In this document: piece by piece, positions 40,503 through 50,937 of the stretch | How positions within the stretch are numbered: position 1 is the first letter of the stretch | How the letters are laid out: the number at the start of each line of letters is the position of its first letter | Translations under genes and position numbers: made by a program | NCBI GenBank assembly: GCA_030407315.1 | Contig: JALQPE010002260.1 | Location: 1 to 64,000 of the forward strand | Direction: 5' to 3' | Length of the DNA stretch: 64,000 nucleotides | Source of the DNA: Asparagopsis taxiformis | Lineage: Eukaryota; Rhodophyta; Florideophyceae; Bonnemaisoniales; Bonnemaisoniaceae | Notes under the pieces: generated by a model | The model's database searches: none | Seen by the model: only the letters and a program-made list of their open reading frames with translations | What the model was told of the DNA's origin: nothing

Positions 40503-42216
40503 GATCGCTGGATGTGGGTGATGGCTTGTTCGCGTCTGCGGGAGGCGGTTTTGGAGAGCCTTTTGGAGTGGGGGATGGTCACGTGACTGATGTATGGTTG
40601 TAGATAGTTGGTTGGGTGGCTTTATTGGGGACAGTAGTTCGGTCGATGGGTGAGAGAATAAAAGACGCGTTCCTGTTGGATGCAGAAAAACCGATTTTGA
40701 ATTGTGAAACTTTTTAAAGTTTTGAATTTTTTTCACAAATGTGCTAAAACTCTTCGTTCTTTGCGGCGACTGCTGTGATCTTCTCCTTACGTTCGCCTCG
40801 GCTGATAGCGGCCCCGTCCTGACAGTCTTACAGCACGTAAATGGTCCGTGGGCCCAGCGGAAACGGCGTTGGTGAGCATGCTGACGTGTCGTTCGCAAAA
40901 GAAACGCGAGCTGACAGCGTCGCAAATTCACCGATAGCGCCTGTTGATCTGTTGCGCTGTAATACCCGTCGCCAATGTTGAGGGTACTCAACCCGCGTTG
41001 CGATGGGATTTGTCGGTTCTCCGAAGAGTCTTCAGCAGCGCGTGCTACAGGAGCCTAGAGTGAAGCACACAGCACAGTGTTGATCGAGGTTGTGGAATTC
41101 TTTGCAGTCACTGATGCATAACAATGTCTTGAAATTATCTCGTAACGACTACGAGGCGCAAAAATGCGACTGACACGAAATCAGGAGAGTGGTTTCAGAA
41201 ATAATTTAGTAGTAGTTTCAAACGGAGAGGTACTCATATTTAGTACATATAGACATCATAGATGCCATCCAGGATACGTTAGCAACACACAGACGAAAAA
41301 CAACAGAACAATATCTTCTAAATCCTAGCAAGGTATTTTGCTAGTCCAACTACTTCGTTGAAGGCTGGAGACAGTGTAGCCTAAAGCGCTACAGCTCGAC
41401 CACGAGTCTGTTAGAACCCCGCAACAGGCACCTCCCTGTATACGGTTGCATCAACTTACAATTGGTAAGAGAACCGATATACCCGACACCAAGGCCCACC
41501 TCTTACGGCTTGCCAGAAATCGCGTATATTGAACTGCAATACTGACGACCACTCCTCGACACACGTGTCGTGATTGTAACGTGTATTGTATAATCGATAT
41601 AAGGTTATATTGATACCTAATATATTCTATCATTTTCGACAAGGTTGACGTCCGTTCCGTGAAGCGCCGAAATCGTATTTCTCTCCGTTCTGTCCACAGT
41701 CCTCGCAAAGCGGTCACTGTCTCCCCATGGCCGTTTTTATCATCACCAGTGAACGCATCCTTTCCGCGACATAGCCGCTGAGAACCACTTGTTCTCAAAC
41801 GGGGGTACAAATAAACCATAAATCGCCGAGAACACTGCTGGTACGAATCTAGAGGCCATATCACAGATGTGTCCGTCCAGAATCGTGTGATGAACGCCGA
41901 CGGGCATGGTGCTCGAGAAACATCGGGACTGATCATGATGCGACACGATCAGTACTTACGGAATCAACCAGATTGGTGGACACCCTCTCGCCATCTGAAA
42001 TGCCTCGATTTATGACGCTCCATGCTTGATATACCGCCATAACTCCAACATTACTCCTTGTCCAGCAATTTGCACTACATCTTTAATACAATTCAAGTCT
42101 GTGACCTACAAACTACCTACCATTTCATAAAACCAAACACGTAATGTTCACTATCTGATCGCAATTCCCACCCCTCGATCCGGAATGTCGTCATAGCTGC
42201 GGAACACCCATCGTCG
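40503..42216. other. Intergenic, no gene recognised
   Basis: The minus open frame running to 40991 begins at a non-ATG codon, continues into the Harbinger repeat and lacks any domain. Frames near 41451-41946 are also unsupported. Confidence 0.45.
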
Positions 42217-42220
42217 CATC

Positions 42221-42622
42221 TGTAGACATTTGCAAATTGCGATACAAGCTCGGGAATATTCAAAGATGGAAATTATTTCAACGGAAGGCTACAAGCCATA
42301 ATAACGTGCACACATTCTAATGTGTGGTTGATAATGTGATGAGGTGAATAACCGTCACTTTCAAATACGCAGATGGTTCACAGTCATTTGAATAGAGTAA
42401 CGGAATGATGAATAGAATAGTATATATAGTAGGTCTGCCTTGAGCAGAAAAAGAAAGAAAGAAGTGAGAGAGGACACACCAGCCATCAGAGGTTCTAACC
42501 TACTGACATATCAGCCTTAATAAAGACTGAACATTTCCACTAATTCCAGCGCTTCTTGGAACACACTTGGACCCTGCTGCCTCGTTTCTGAGATTCTCTC
42601 AGGAAGTTGACACTGGTTTACA
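42221..42622 (+). repeat. 5' LTR of element C
   Basis: Contains TATATATAG at 42421-42429 and AATAAA at 42519-42524, so U3, R and U5 can be placed roughly. The open frame of gag-pol extends back into this LTR, but its first ATG is outside. Confidence 0.95.
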
Positions 42623-42692
42623 GATATATATCTGTACTAACACATTTACGGCCGGAACGAGACACGGCGTCGAAAACAAGTGTGAAAGAAGA

Positions 42693-45600
42693 ATGGAAGT
42701 CCATGGAGATACTTCTAACGGCAGCCATTATAATGGAAGGAGCAAGACCTGCCCGCCTGCCATTTTCGAGACAATATCTCACCCGATACTGGAATCTATA
42801 GATCCAGCTGATGCAATCAAATTTCTTCGCGACAGAGACAGATATGAAATGCAAATGTCCCAAAATAACGCGGATGGACATTCTATCAAGCCTGCATCAT
42901 ATCGAGTGTCAATCGATCCTACAGTTCTATCATCTATGTTTGAATTTGGATTCTTTGACAATATAGCGCCAGGAACTGATATACGATATATATCAGATGT
43001 GCACATCAAGAAGTGTATTGAACAAATTGCTTTTTCACAGATGACTACATGTGTGAACTCGACAGCAATTACAAATGCAGTCAATTGTATACGCATGAAC
43101 ATGAAGATTCGGAGTGCAAAGTCAAGAGTTTATCAACTCGCTATCGACTTTAACAGACAACTAGAAGACATTGGTTGCAGTGATTTCAAAAATAGGAATC
43201 CAACCATGGCGTCGAAACTATTCACGCTGCGTCTACACCCGAAATCGCTTAAACTACAAATACAGAACGACTTTGAGTTTATGCCAGAACTCAAGACCAA
43301 TTGGAAAGGGTTTCTCAAATATGTTTCAGAGCAAGCAGAAATCATCGAGCGTGCTCAGGAGTCAGCAGTTATGAGCAATAGCTCACATCTATCAAGATCT
43401 AAACGGCCTGACAGATATGCCGGCCAGCCTCTCACAAAGCAAAGCTCAGAAAGAGCAGCACAGTCATCCGATAATCTACCGCGATGCATTAACCCGAACT
43501 GCAACCTCCGCCATTACCTTCGTCATTGCAAGAACACGGCTGAAGAGGATAAGCCAAGATTGATGAGAGAATGGAGACAGAAGAAGAGACGCCCTACAAA
43601 GGATAATACTGTGAAGATGACGCGAAAAGTCATACATCAGCGACCTGATGACAGTCACATGGTAGAGACTATCTTTGCCAACGTCGTGGTACGACCAGCA
43701 TGCGCTGACATAGGCAGTTGCATAAATTTGATGCCACCTGATTTGTTTTCCAAACTATTGGAGAAGGGTGCAAGGATGCGCATCGAGAATTTCAAGACAA
43801 ACAGGAAATTTGAGATGGCAGTCAGTGAAGATATGGAAGGAAGAAAAGTTTTCGTGGAATGCGAAAAGTCAGTCACTCTGGACATTCAGCTAAATGTCAG
43901 ACACGCATCTTCGCTGACGATAAGGAATGTCACCTGGCATGTTGTAACCCGCCACGCCAACGAACCTTTGATATGCAGAGACCTCCTAAGAGCGCTCGGA
44001 CTAGATGCCAGAGCAGCACTAGCTGCTGCGTGCGAGACATTTAATGGACAAGTGGATGCAGAAGATCTTCTAGCTGGAAGTGAATATCCAGATGGAAGTG
44101 TTGCTCGTCTGTTATCTGAAAATGGGGTATATCATAACGGAGACAATGCAGATGAAACATGTGATGACAAATCCATATTTCTGGAGATAGGTATGGACAA
44201 GGAAGAAGACGTGCAGGCAGCATTCTCTAAAATGCTACAAAATGCTGTTGATAATGGCATGTCATCTCAAGGAGTCAACGATCTTCAAAAAGTCATGCAC
44301 AGCTTCCGTGATGTTTTCCGCATACGCCTCGGAAATGATCCGCCAGCCAAAGTTGAGCCAATGAGAGTCCAGCTAATACCACAGACACAGGGTATCATTA
44401 CAAAATCTAGGCGATACAGCCCAGACCAACGAGAATACATGAAACGGTTTCTTATAAGGGCCAAGAACTACGGGTTCATCAAGGAAAATAGAAATGCAAC
44501 ATGGGCAGCTGCACCACTATTGGTTCCTAAACTAAAATCAAATAAGTTTCGGTTGACGTTTGACTACCGACCCGTCAACGCTGCCACGCTTTCTACTGGT
44601 TGGCCTATGCCGCATCTGGAAAGTGAATGTGCCGATTTCGCAGGCAGCAAATGCTTTGCCGCGATTGATTTCTGCTCAGGCTACTGGCAGTTACCTTTAC
44701 ACGAAGACAGCCAAAGCGCACTCAGCTTCATTACACATGAAGGAATTTGGCAACCGACCCGAACGCCCCAAGGAGCCAAGAACTCAGCGTGCAATTTTCA
44801 ATCACGCGTGGAACCATGCTTCATTTCCATTAGGCAAAATGTGAAAGCATGGAAAGATGACTTTATTATACATCATAGCGATGAGCAAGGACTAATACAG
44901 ACGTTGGAGCAATTCCTGCAAATATGCAGAACACGAAATCTAAAGATTTCAGCAACGAAGTCCACTCTTTTCACAACGAGTGTGAAATGGTGCGGTCGAC
45001 TTATCGACCAGTTTGGAGTCAAATATGATCCCAGAAACCTTAGTGGCTTACAGAATGTCACAATGCCAGAAACGGCAGGGGAACTATCCCAATACATCCA
45101 CTGTCTACAATGGATGTCCCAATCAATACCTGATTTTGCTAACCGCATTAGCATCATGCGTGATGTCCTAGAAGAAGCTTATAACATAACTGGCAAACGC
45201 AACAAGCGATCCATCGCGAGCATACCATTGCGAAACCTTTCATGGGGCAGGAAACATGAAATTCTATTTCAAGAACTACAAGAAAGCCTTCGACAATCAG
45301 TCACACTCGCTCATCCAAATCCTGAAATGCAAATATGCATTTTTACCGACGCCTCAGACAATTTCTGGGCAGCAGTCGTCACACAGTGCATTACAGATGA
45401 ACTGAACAAACCTCTGGAACGTCAAAAGCATCAGCCACTAGCTTTTCTCAGCTCAGCATTTAAAGACAGCGAGCTACATTGGTCTACGTATGAGAAAGAA
45501 GGATTCTCGATTTATCAAGTTTTTAAGCGCATGGATTACCTATTATTAGGTAAAAATCCCTCGCATGTGTATACGGATCATCGCAACCTTCTGTTCGTGT

Positions 45601-47345
45601 ATAATACACTTAGTATGGAGCCAGCAATGGGCAGACATGTGGTGAACAAAGTGCAAAGATGGGCTCTATGTCTATCCAGATTTCAATATACAATTGAACA
45701 CATTTCTGGAGAGTCAAACATAATGGCAGACATAATGACAAGATGGTTTGCCGGGTATAGAAAGAAGAAAATCGCCTCAAGAGTAACATCCATTAGGAAG
45801 ACAAAACACATTGCTCAAGATATTGTGCAATCACCCTTATCCCAATCCTTTATATGGCCAAACATGGATACTATACAAGCATCACAACAGGAGTACATAG
45901 CAGAAGTGCCTGAAGGGGGTAAGATCAACGAAATACCAATAACGATAATGAACAAAATATGGATTCCCAGACAAGATCTGGAATTACAGATGAAGCTGCT
46001 AGTCATCTCACACTGCGGATACAGCGGACATAGAGGAACAGAGTCTACTCTAAGCATCCTTACAGAGAAATATTGGTGGGAGACTATGCAGAACGACTGC
46101 AAAATGTTTGTCAAGAGTTGCATACATTGCATCATGTCAAGAACGGGAAATAGAATACCGCGCCCACTCGGTCACAACGAGATTGCATTGCGTCCAAATC
46201 ATGTGCTTCATTTTGACTACTTATATATGGGAAGAGGAAACACAGGAGAAAGGTACGTACTTGTCTTACGGGATGGTTTCTCAAGTTACACATGGCTCTG
46301 TACATCGAAAGGAGCAGACACAGAAACTGTAGCAACCAATATTGCCAAATGGATACATAAATTTTCAACTATGGAAATATGGGTGTCAGATCAAGGCAGC
46401 CACTTTAAGAATAATGTCATGCATGCTCTAGCAAGCAAATACCACATAAGGCATCACTTTACCGTCGCTTACTCTCCTTGGAGTAATGGGGCAGTAGAAA
46501 GGTGCTGCAAGGAAGTACTGAGAGCAACAACAGCGTTAATATCTGAAATGAGACTTGCTCCACAAGATTGGCCCGAAATTATTCAGGTGGTTCAGAAAGT
46601 AATCAACGAATCTCCCGTGGAAAGACTGGGATGGAGAGCAGATGGTGTATATCGGTCTCCATTGGAAGTCATGACGGGGATAAAACCATCCAGAGCCGAT
46701 TCGAACTACATAATGGAGAAGGAGATATCAGTAACACTCAAGGAATGTCAAAGGATAGTGAAGATTGAAGAACTACAATCAGCACTCACAGACATGCACA
46801 AGATGCTTTCTAAGAAGATCAGCAAGAGCAGAGAAAAACACATTAAGATTCACAATGCAAGAACCAACATTGTGAAACCTTCTTTTAATATTGGAGACTT
46901 TGTCCTAGTGCGGAGAGCACAGGATAAGGGACACAAATTGTCATTTAAGTGGCAAGGACCGAAGCGTATAACCAGGGTTATTAATAGTCTGGTATATGAA
47001 GTTACAAGTTTGATCAAGAATCAAACCGAAACTGTGCATGCAACACGCATGTGCATATACAGAAATGACCTGGATGGAGTTCCACCGTCCAAAGAATTAC
47101 TCACTCATGCCGAGCACACTGAGACGCAATACGAGGATATTAAGTGTCTCAAGCAGTTGAAAAAGGTTGGAGAAGAATATAAGGTATGTGTAGAATGGGA
47201 AGGACTACCTGATACGTGTGATTACACATGGGAGCCTATTGACAACCTGCATGAAGATGTACCTGAGCTTCTCATCAAATTTCTAAAAGACGAGAACACA
47301 GCAATGGCAAAGAAGGCCATAAAGTGGATAACTCATAGCAAATGA
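42693..47345 (+). CDS. gag-pol: Gag-Pol polyprotein of element C
   Basis: 1550 aa from ATG 42693, uninterrupted. Gag is followed by the variant knuckle CINPNCNLRHYLRHC (CX4CX3HX4C, near residue 268). The protease motif is ADIGSCINL (DIGS in place of DTGA, near 340). RT has TPQGAKNSACNFQ and the catalytic AWKDDF near 720, again Trp where Tyr/Phe is usual. RNase H has CIFTDASDNF and YEKEGFSIYQ. The integrase zinc finger is SHCGYSGHRG...CKSCIHC, and the core has HFDYLYMG, WVSDQGSHF and NGAVERCCKE. The C-terminal chromodomain is VEWEGLPDTCDYTWEPI near 47190-47240. Same lineage as element B by motif variants and order, but clearly a different family. Confidence 0.95.
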   Translation: MEVHGDTSNGSHYNGRSKTCPPAIFETISHPILESIDPADAIKFLRDRDRYEMQMSQNNADGHSIKPASYRVSIDPTVLSSMFEFGFFDNIAPGTDIRYISDVHIKKCIEQIAFSQMTTCVNSTAITNAVNCIRMNMKIRSAKSRVYQLAIDFNRQLEDIGCSDFKNRNPTMASKLFTLRLHPKSLKLQIQNDFEFMPELKTNWKGFLKYVSEQAEIIERAQESAVMSNSSHLSRSKRPDRYAGQPLTKQSSERAAQSSDNLPRCINPNCNLRHYLRHCKNTAEEDKPRLMREWRQKKRRPTKDNTVKMTRKVIHQRPDDSHMVETIFANVVVRPACADIGSCINLMPPDLFSKLLEKGARMRIENFKTNRKFEMAVSEDMEGRKVFVECEKSVTLDIQLNVRHASSLTIRNVTWHVVTRHANEPLICRDLLRALGLDARAALAAACETFNGQVDAEDLLAGSEYPDGSVARLLSENGVYHNGDNADETCDDKSIFLEIGMDKEEDVQAAFSKMLQNAVDNGMSSQGVNDLQKVMHSFRDVFRIRLGNDPPAKVEPMRVQLIPQTQGIITKSRRYSPDQREYMKRFLIRAKNYGFIKENRNATWAAAPLLVPKLKSNKFRLTFDYRPVNAATLSTGWPMPHLESECADFAGSKCFAAIDFCSGYWQLPLHEDSQSALSFITHEGIWQPTRTPQGAKNSACNFQSRVEPCFISIRQNVKAWKDDFIIHHSDEQGLIQTLEQFLQICRTRNLKISATKSTLFTTSVKWCGRLIDQFGVKYDPRNLSGLQNVTMPETAGELSQYIHCLQWMSQSIPDFANRISIMRDVLEEAYNITGKRNKRSIASIPLRNLSWGRKHEILFQELQESLRQSVTLAHPNPEMQICIFTDASDNFWAAVVTQCITDELNKPLERQKHQPLAFLSSAFKDSELHWSTYEKEGFSIYQVFKRMDYLLLGKNPSHVYTDHRNLLFVYNTLSMEPAMGRHVVNKVQRWALCLSRFQYTIEHISGESNIMADIMTRWFAGYRKKKIASRVTSIRKTKHIAQDIVQSPLSQSFIWPNMDTIQASQQEYIAEVPEGGKINEIPITIMNKIWIPRQDLELQMKLLVISHCGYSGHRGTESTLSILTEKYWWETMQNDCKMFVKSCIHCIMSRTGNRIPRPLGHNEIALRPNHVLHFDYLYMGRGNTGERYVLVLRDGFSSYTWLCTSKGADTETVATNIAKWIHKFSTMEIWVSDQGSHFKNNVMHALASKYHIRHHFTVAYSPWSNGAVERCCKEVLRATTALISEMRLAPQDWPEIIQVVQKVINESPVERLGWRADGVYRSPLEVMTGIKPSRADSNYIMEKEISVTLKECQRIVKIEELQSALTDMHKMLSKKISKSREKHIKIHNARTNIVKPSFNIGDFVLVRRAQDKGHKLSFKWQGPKRITRVINSLVYEVTSLIKNQTETVHATRMCIYRNDLDGVPPSKELLTHAEHTETQYEDIKCLKQLKKVGEEYKVCVEWEGLPDTCDYTWEPIDNLHEDVPELLIKFLKDENTAMAKKAIKWITHSK

Positions 47346-47387
47346 AAAACAATGTTCTGCAACACTGACTCACAGAACATGGGGCAG

Positions 47388-47789
47388 TGTAGACATTTGC
47401 AAATTGCGATACAAGCTCGGGAATATTCAAAGATGGAAATTATTTCAACGGAAGGCTACAAGCCATAATAACGTGCACACATTCTAATGTGTGGTTGATA
47501 ATGTGATGAGGTGAATAACCGTCACTTTCAAATACGCAGATGGTTCACAGTCATTTGAATAGAGTAACGGAATGATGAATAGAATAGTATATATAGTAGG
47601 TCTGCCTTGAGCAGACAAAGAAAGAAAGAAGTGAGAGAGGACACACCAGCCATCAGAGGTTCTAACCTACTGACATATCAGCCTTAATAAAGACTGAACA
47701 TTTCCACTAATTCCAGCGCTTCTTGGAACACACTTGGACCCTGCTGCCTCGTTTCTGAGATTCTCTCAGGAAGTTGACACTGGTTTACA
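47388..47789 (+). repeat. 3' LTR of element C
   Basis: Same length and signals as the 5' LTR, one substitution. Followed by the CATC duplication. Confidence 0.95.
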
Positions 47790-47879
47790 CATCTCACTGC
47801 TCTTACACTCATGAGTATGAAACACACCCTCGCGAACCATCTCTAACTATTCACCGCATCTAGAACAGAAGCCACACAA

Positions 47880-48385
47880 TCCCAAAACGTCGTCAACGTC
47901 CCCCATCAGCGTTCTCTCCGCCCTTCCTCTCGTAGGCATTGCAATCGTCCCATGCATCGATCATTCCACTGCACAAGCCGAGCGCGCAAATTTCTCCGAT
48001 AGTGACATCTCTTTGATTCAACCAAGGTTTCTCGAAAACCACGTCCAATTTCCCGTATCCGCTGCATCCCCTCCGAGCACTCCTCCTGGTCGGCGCTGAT
48101 GCTAAAGTTTCCTTAATTCAGCCTCTCATCTCCTCCGGGAAGACGCGCAGACTTCCCCGCCACCCGCGCTTCGCCGAGCCGCTCCACATGCTTCGTGGCA
48201 CACTGTGAGTCACGTTTAGACACGAAGGGGATTTGGATGTAGCGGGAGTCACGGCCAATATCGTTCGCAGACGTCAGATGACTATTATTCCAAAGGCGAG
48301 ACTTCATGTGTCAGCGACATGGCTTGTATCAGCTTTTCAGTGCTCGACGGTGATGCTGGCGCTGTTTCTCTGCCAGTAGAAGTGG
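47880..48385 (+). pseudogene. Decayed cupin (copy 5)
   Basis: Recognisable as a relative of cupin 4: AERANFSDSDISL after an AIVP-like start, then a region corresponding to GADVQAT, HPRFAEPLHMLRGTL (motif 1, first His lost), RRQMTIIP and CISFSVLDGDAGAV at the end. It has several frame changes and a stop after the motif-1 region. A genuine pseudogene. Element C is inserted about 90 bp before it, in what would have been its promoter. Confidence 0.8.
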
Positions 48386-50114
48386 AGATCGATGCGGACC
48401 GGGGTGTTGGATGGGGTAGTTTCTCAGGATCGATTCGGTATGAGACATGTTGGTTGGATTATTCCATTTGCTTGGCATGATTTGCTTGTCCGCTTCCGAT
48501 CTGATGACGGCGTCGGCTGGAGAGCGGCTCGCGATGGTATCGGGAGGAGAGATTCGGAATAGTATATCACTGGAATGGTCATGTGATGGTTGTGAGGAAA
48601 CTACTGTGTTTGGGCATTATTGAGGAAAGTATTGCAGTCAGTGTTAGAGACATAACGAGACTGCCTTGTACCTTATGCGTACTCTCGCGGGATCGAGTCT
48701 TTGGTTCTGTCTACTCTTGAGTCAACTGGAAGTTTGAAACTTTGAAGTTTTGAAATATATGGCAACTTTTGCCCCTGATTTCAATAATATTCTCTAGCTG
48801 TTCTTTTCCACCCATATCCCGTGAGGATGACCTTTGGACAACAGAGGTGCCTTGTCACTTTTTATTGCGTCTACACATCTATTGGCAACTTATTTCATAT
48901 ACAGCAGCATAACATTCAAAACATCCCCCGTCACTCAATTTCGTTTCATCCCGATCGGCAGAGTGGTGTTTCTGGTGTTCACAGGAGTATTTTTATACCA
49001 AAGTCGTTTCTACGCATCAGCACCGGTTCAAGATGGTCCTCAGCTTTACGATTTCTACGACAAGAAACAGGTGCACAACGCTGTAGTGAAATGGTCCAGT
49101 ATGTTTTGCATCTTGTCGGCACCAAACCATTTCAATAGTCTGCTCCATCATCGATGGAGCCCTCCATAACAGCCCACATGTGCTCTGAAAAACAAAAGCA
49201 AATGCTTTGTCAAAAAAACACCCAAAGTGTCATGAAATCATTGCTTGCCCTAAATCACCAATGGTTCCCACGTGGGCAGAGATACAATAGAACCGATGTC
49301 TGTGGCGCTGTACGTTCCTTTCCTCTCAAGTTCCAAGAGAAAGAAAGAATCTCTCTCATCCCCTACTCGAAAGAGATGGTTTGTTCAAACTAGAAAAATT
49401 GCCTTTCGATCGATCCAAAAGAACGGATTTTTAACTCCTTGTCCCATTGGAAAATCATTTCCCCAACGAGACCTAGCTAGGGATTGTATTATGCATTGGG
49501 ATCAAATATCCCATTACATCCTTTTGGCACACATCTGTGTAAGTTGAAATTCTTTCTTCGCACTTCTCTCTTCTTGTAACTACGGTTGATCCCACTCGAC
49601 TAGCTGAATTGCCGAGCTGGAAACATATGATATGCCAATGTCTTCATTGCCACTGATGGATATGTCACAGATGGATGGCAACATTTGGTAATGATGGAAT
49701 GAGCAACTCTGAATAAGAGAGAAAATCATATGCACAAGAAACTGACCAAACAAACTAATAAAAGAGCTGGAGAGGAGGCAAGTTTGTTGTTTCATTGATG
49801 GAATTGAGACACTTCTTATGAAGACGAATTTCTTGCCACAAATATCCATCCATCATTGAAAGGAAAATTTCTGCCTTACTACTTTATCATAAAGTGTTAT
49901 ACAGTGATCAGTGCTGCTCTCCAAAGTCGCGTGATGTAATCCAAGGGACGTTGTCTCACCTACTTCGTCTGATTCTAAATGAATATACGATTTATCCATA
50001 TGCTTGTGACGAGAAGAGAAAACGCGCGCAATGATATTTGGAAATGGGCCGCTACCCTGGAAAAGAGTGCCGCATGATAATAGTATCAGATAAATGTCGA
50101 TATAATTCTAAAAG
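48386..50114. other. Intergenic, no gene recognised
   Basis: Several short open frames around 48.8-49.5 kb overlap each other in different frames and show no domain or signal peptide. Confidence 0.4.
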
Positions 50115-50213
50115 CTACTTGACCCTTGCAAGGGCCAGATTATTCTAGCTACCTGAGTCTTGAAAGGGTCAGATTCCAATATCTACCTTACCCCTATGAT
50201 GGGTCAGGCAGCA
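50115..50213 (+). repeat. Three 34-bp tandem repeats with hairpins
   Basis: Units start at 50115, 50149 and 50183, each beginning CTAC and containing a version of TGACCCTTGNAAGGGTCAGATT. Each unit can fold on itself (ACCCTT with AAGGGT). Copies differ, so the array is not new. Confidence 0.6.
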
Positions 50214-50850
50214 TATGGAACTGTATCGATAAGAGAGCCAAAGGGTTCCCCTTAGGCTAAGTCCCGTATTGCTGTTATGGTACGAGCAGACGCTAGATCC
50301 GCCTATCGAAAGCAATGTCCGCGCTCCTCCGATTGGAAGGTTCGTATAACACCACCATCATAACCAAGTTTTGTGATGTTTGTGAGAAAAGACACGTTTC
50401 GTCTATCCTCCGGGTGCACTGTACCCAATACAACTGCATCCTAAATTCTTCGGACAAAACAACATTCAAGACAAGTATTGCATGGGATGATAATCCGTTA
50501 TATAGCGCGTCTTGAATGCCCACTTTCCAATATATTCTGCTAGTCACGATAGAAAACGTCATCATTTGGGCAACGACAAGTCATGACTAAACATCGGAAC
50601 AGAGGAATCTTATCAAGGCGTACTCCAGCAATGTATACATATCATGTTTTCAAACCTATGTGTGCTGTTTTCCATACCTTTCTCTCTTGGGTCGAATCAT
50701 GCAGCTATCAGCCACATACATAGAACACTACTATTCAAACCGGCTCGCGATCTGTTTTCCTACAATGCCTAGTCATCAAATATTGTGAGTGGACGCGGTA
50801 CTTCCTAAAAACCCCGCGAACCAGAGCCTGTCGACTTTCTTTCGAAAGGG
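50214..50850. other. Promoter-side spacer
   Basis: No coding sequence supported; leads into the TATA box of the next gene. Confidence 0.4.
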
Positions 50851-50858
50851 TATATAAA
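50851..50858 (+). promoter_or_regulatory. TATA box
   Basis: TATATAAA 87 bp before the ATG at 50938. Confidence 0.7.
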
Positions 50859-50937
50859 CAGAGTTCCCCTCTCCGATCTATATAGTGTTGATACCCACTC
50901 CATCAATCAAATCCTCCTGCCTTGCACAGGAGTCAAA

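Larger units (their letters stand above)
42221..47789 (+). mobile_element. Element C: Ty3/Gypsy chromovirus-type LTR retrotransposon
   Basis: Two 402-bp LTRs (42221-42622 and 47388-47789; TG...CA) that differ at one visible base (GCAGAAAAAG against GCAGACAAAG) flank a single intact gag-pol frame. 4-bp target duplication CATC (42217-42220 and 47790-47793). Purine tract GGGGCAG before the 3' LTR. Probably the youngest insertion in the window. No TGG-type primer-binding site follows the 5' LTR. Confidence 0.96.

Noticed and set aside
40392..40991. 199-codon minus-strand open frame
   Set aside because: Starts at TTG, runs into the Harbinger inverted repeat and has no recognisable features.
50115..50213. 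CRISPR-like array
   Set aside because: Only three diverged copies without spacers, in a eukaryotic context.
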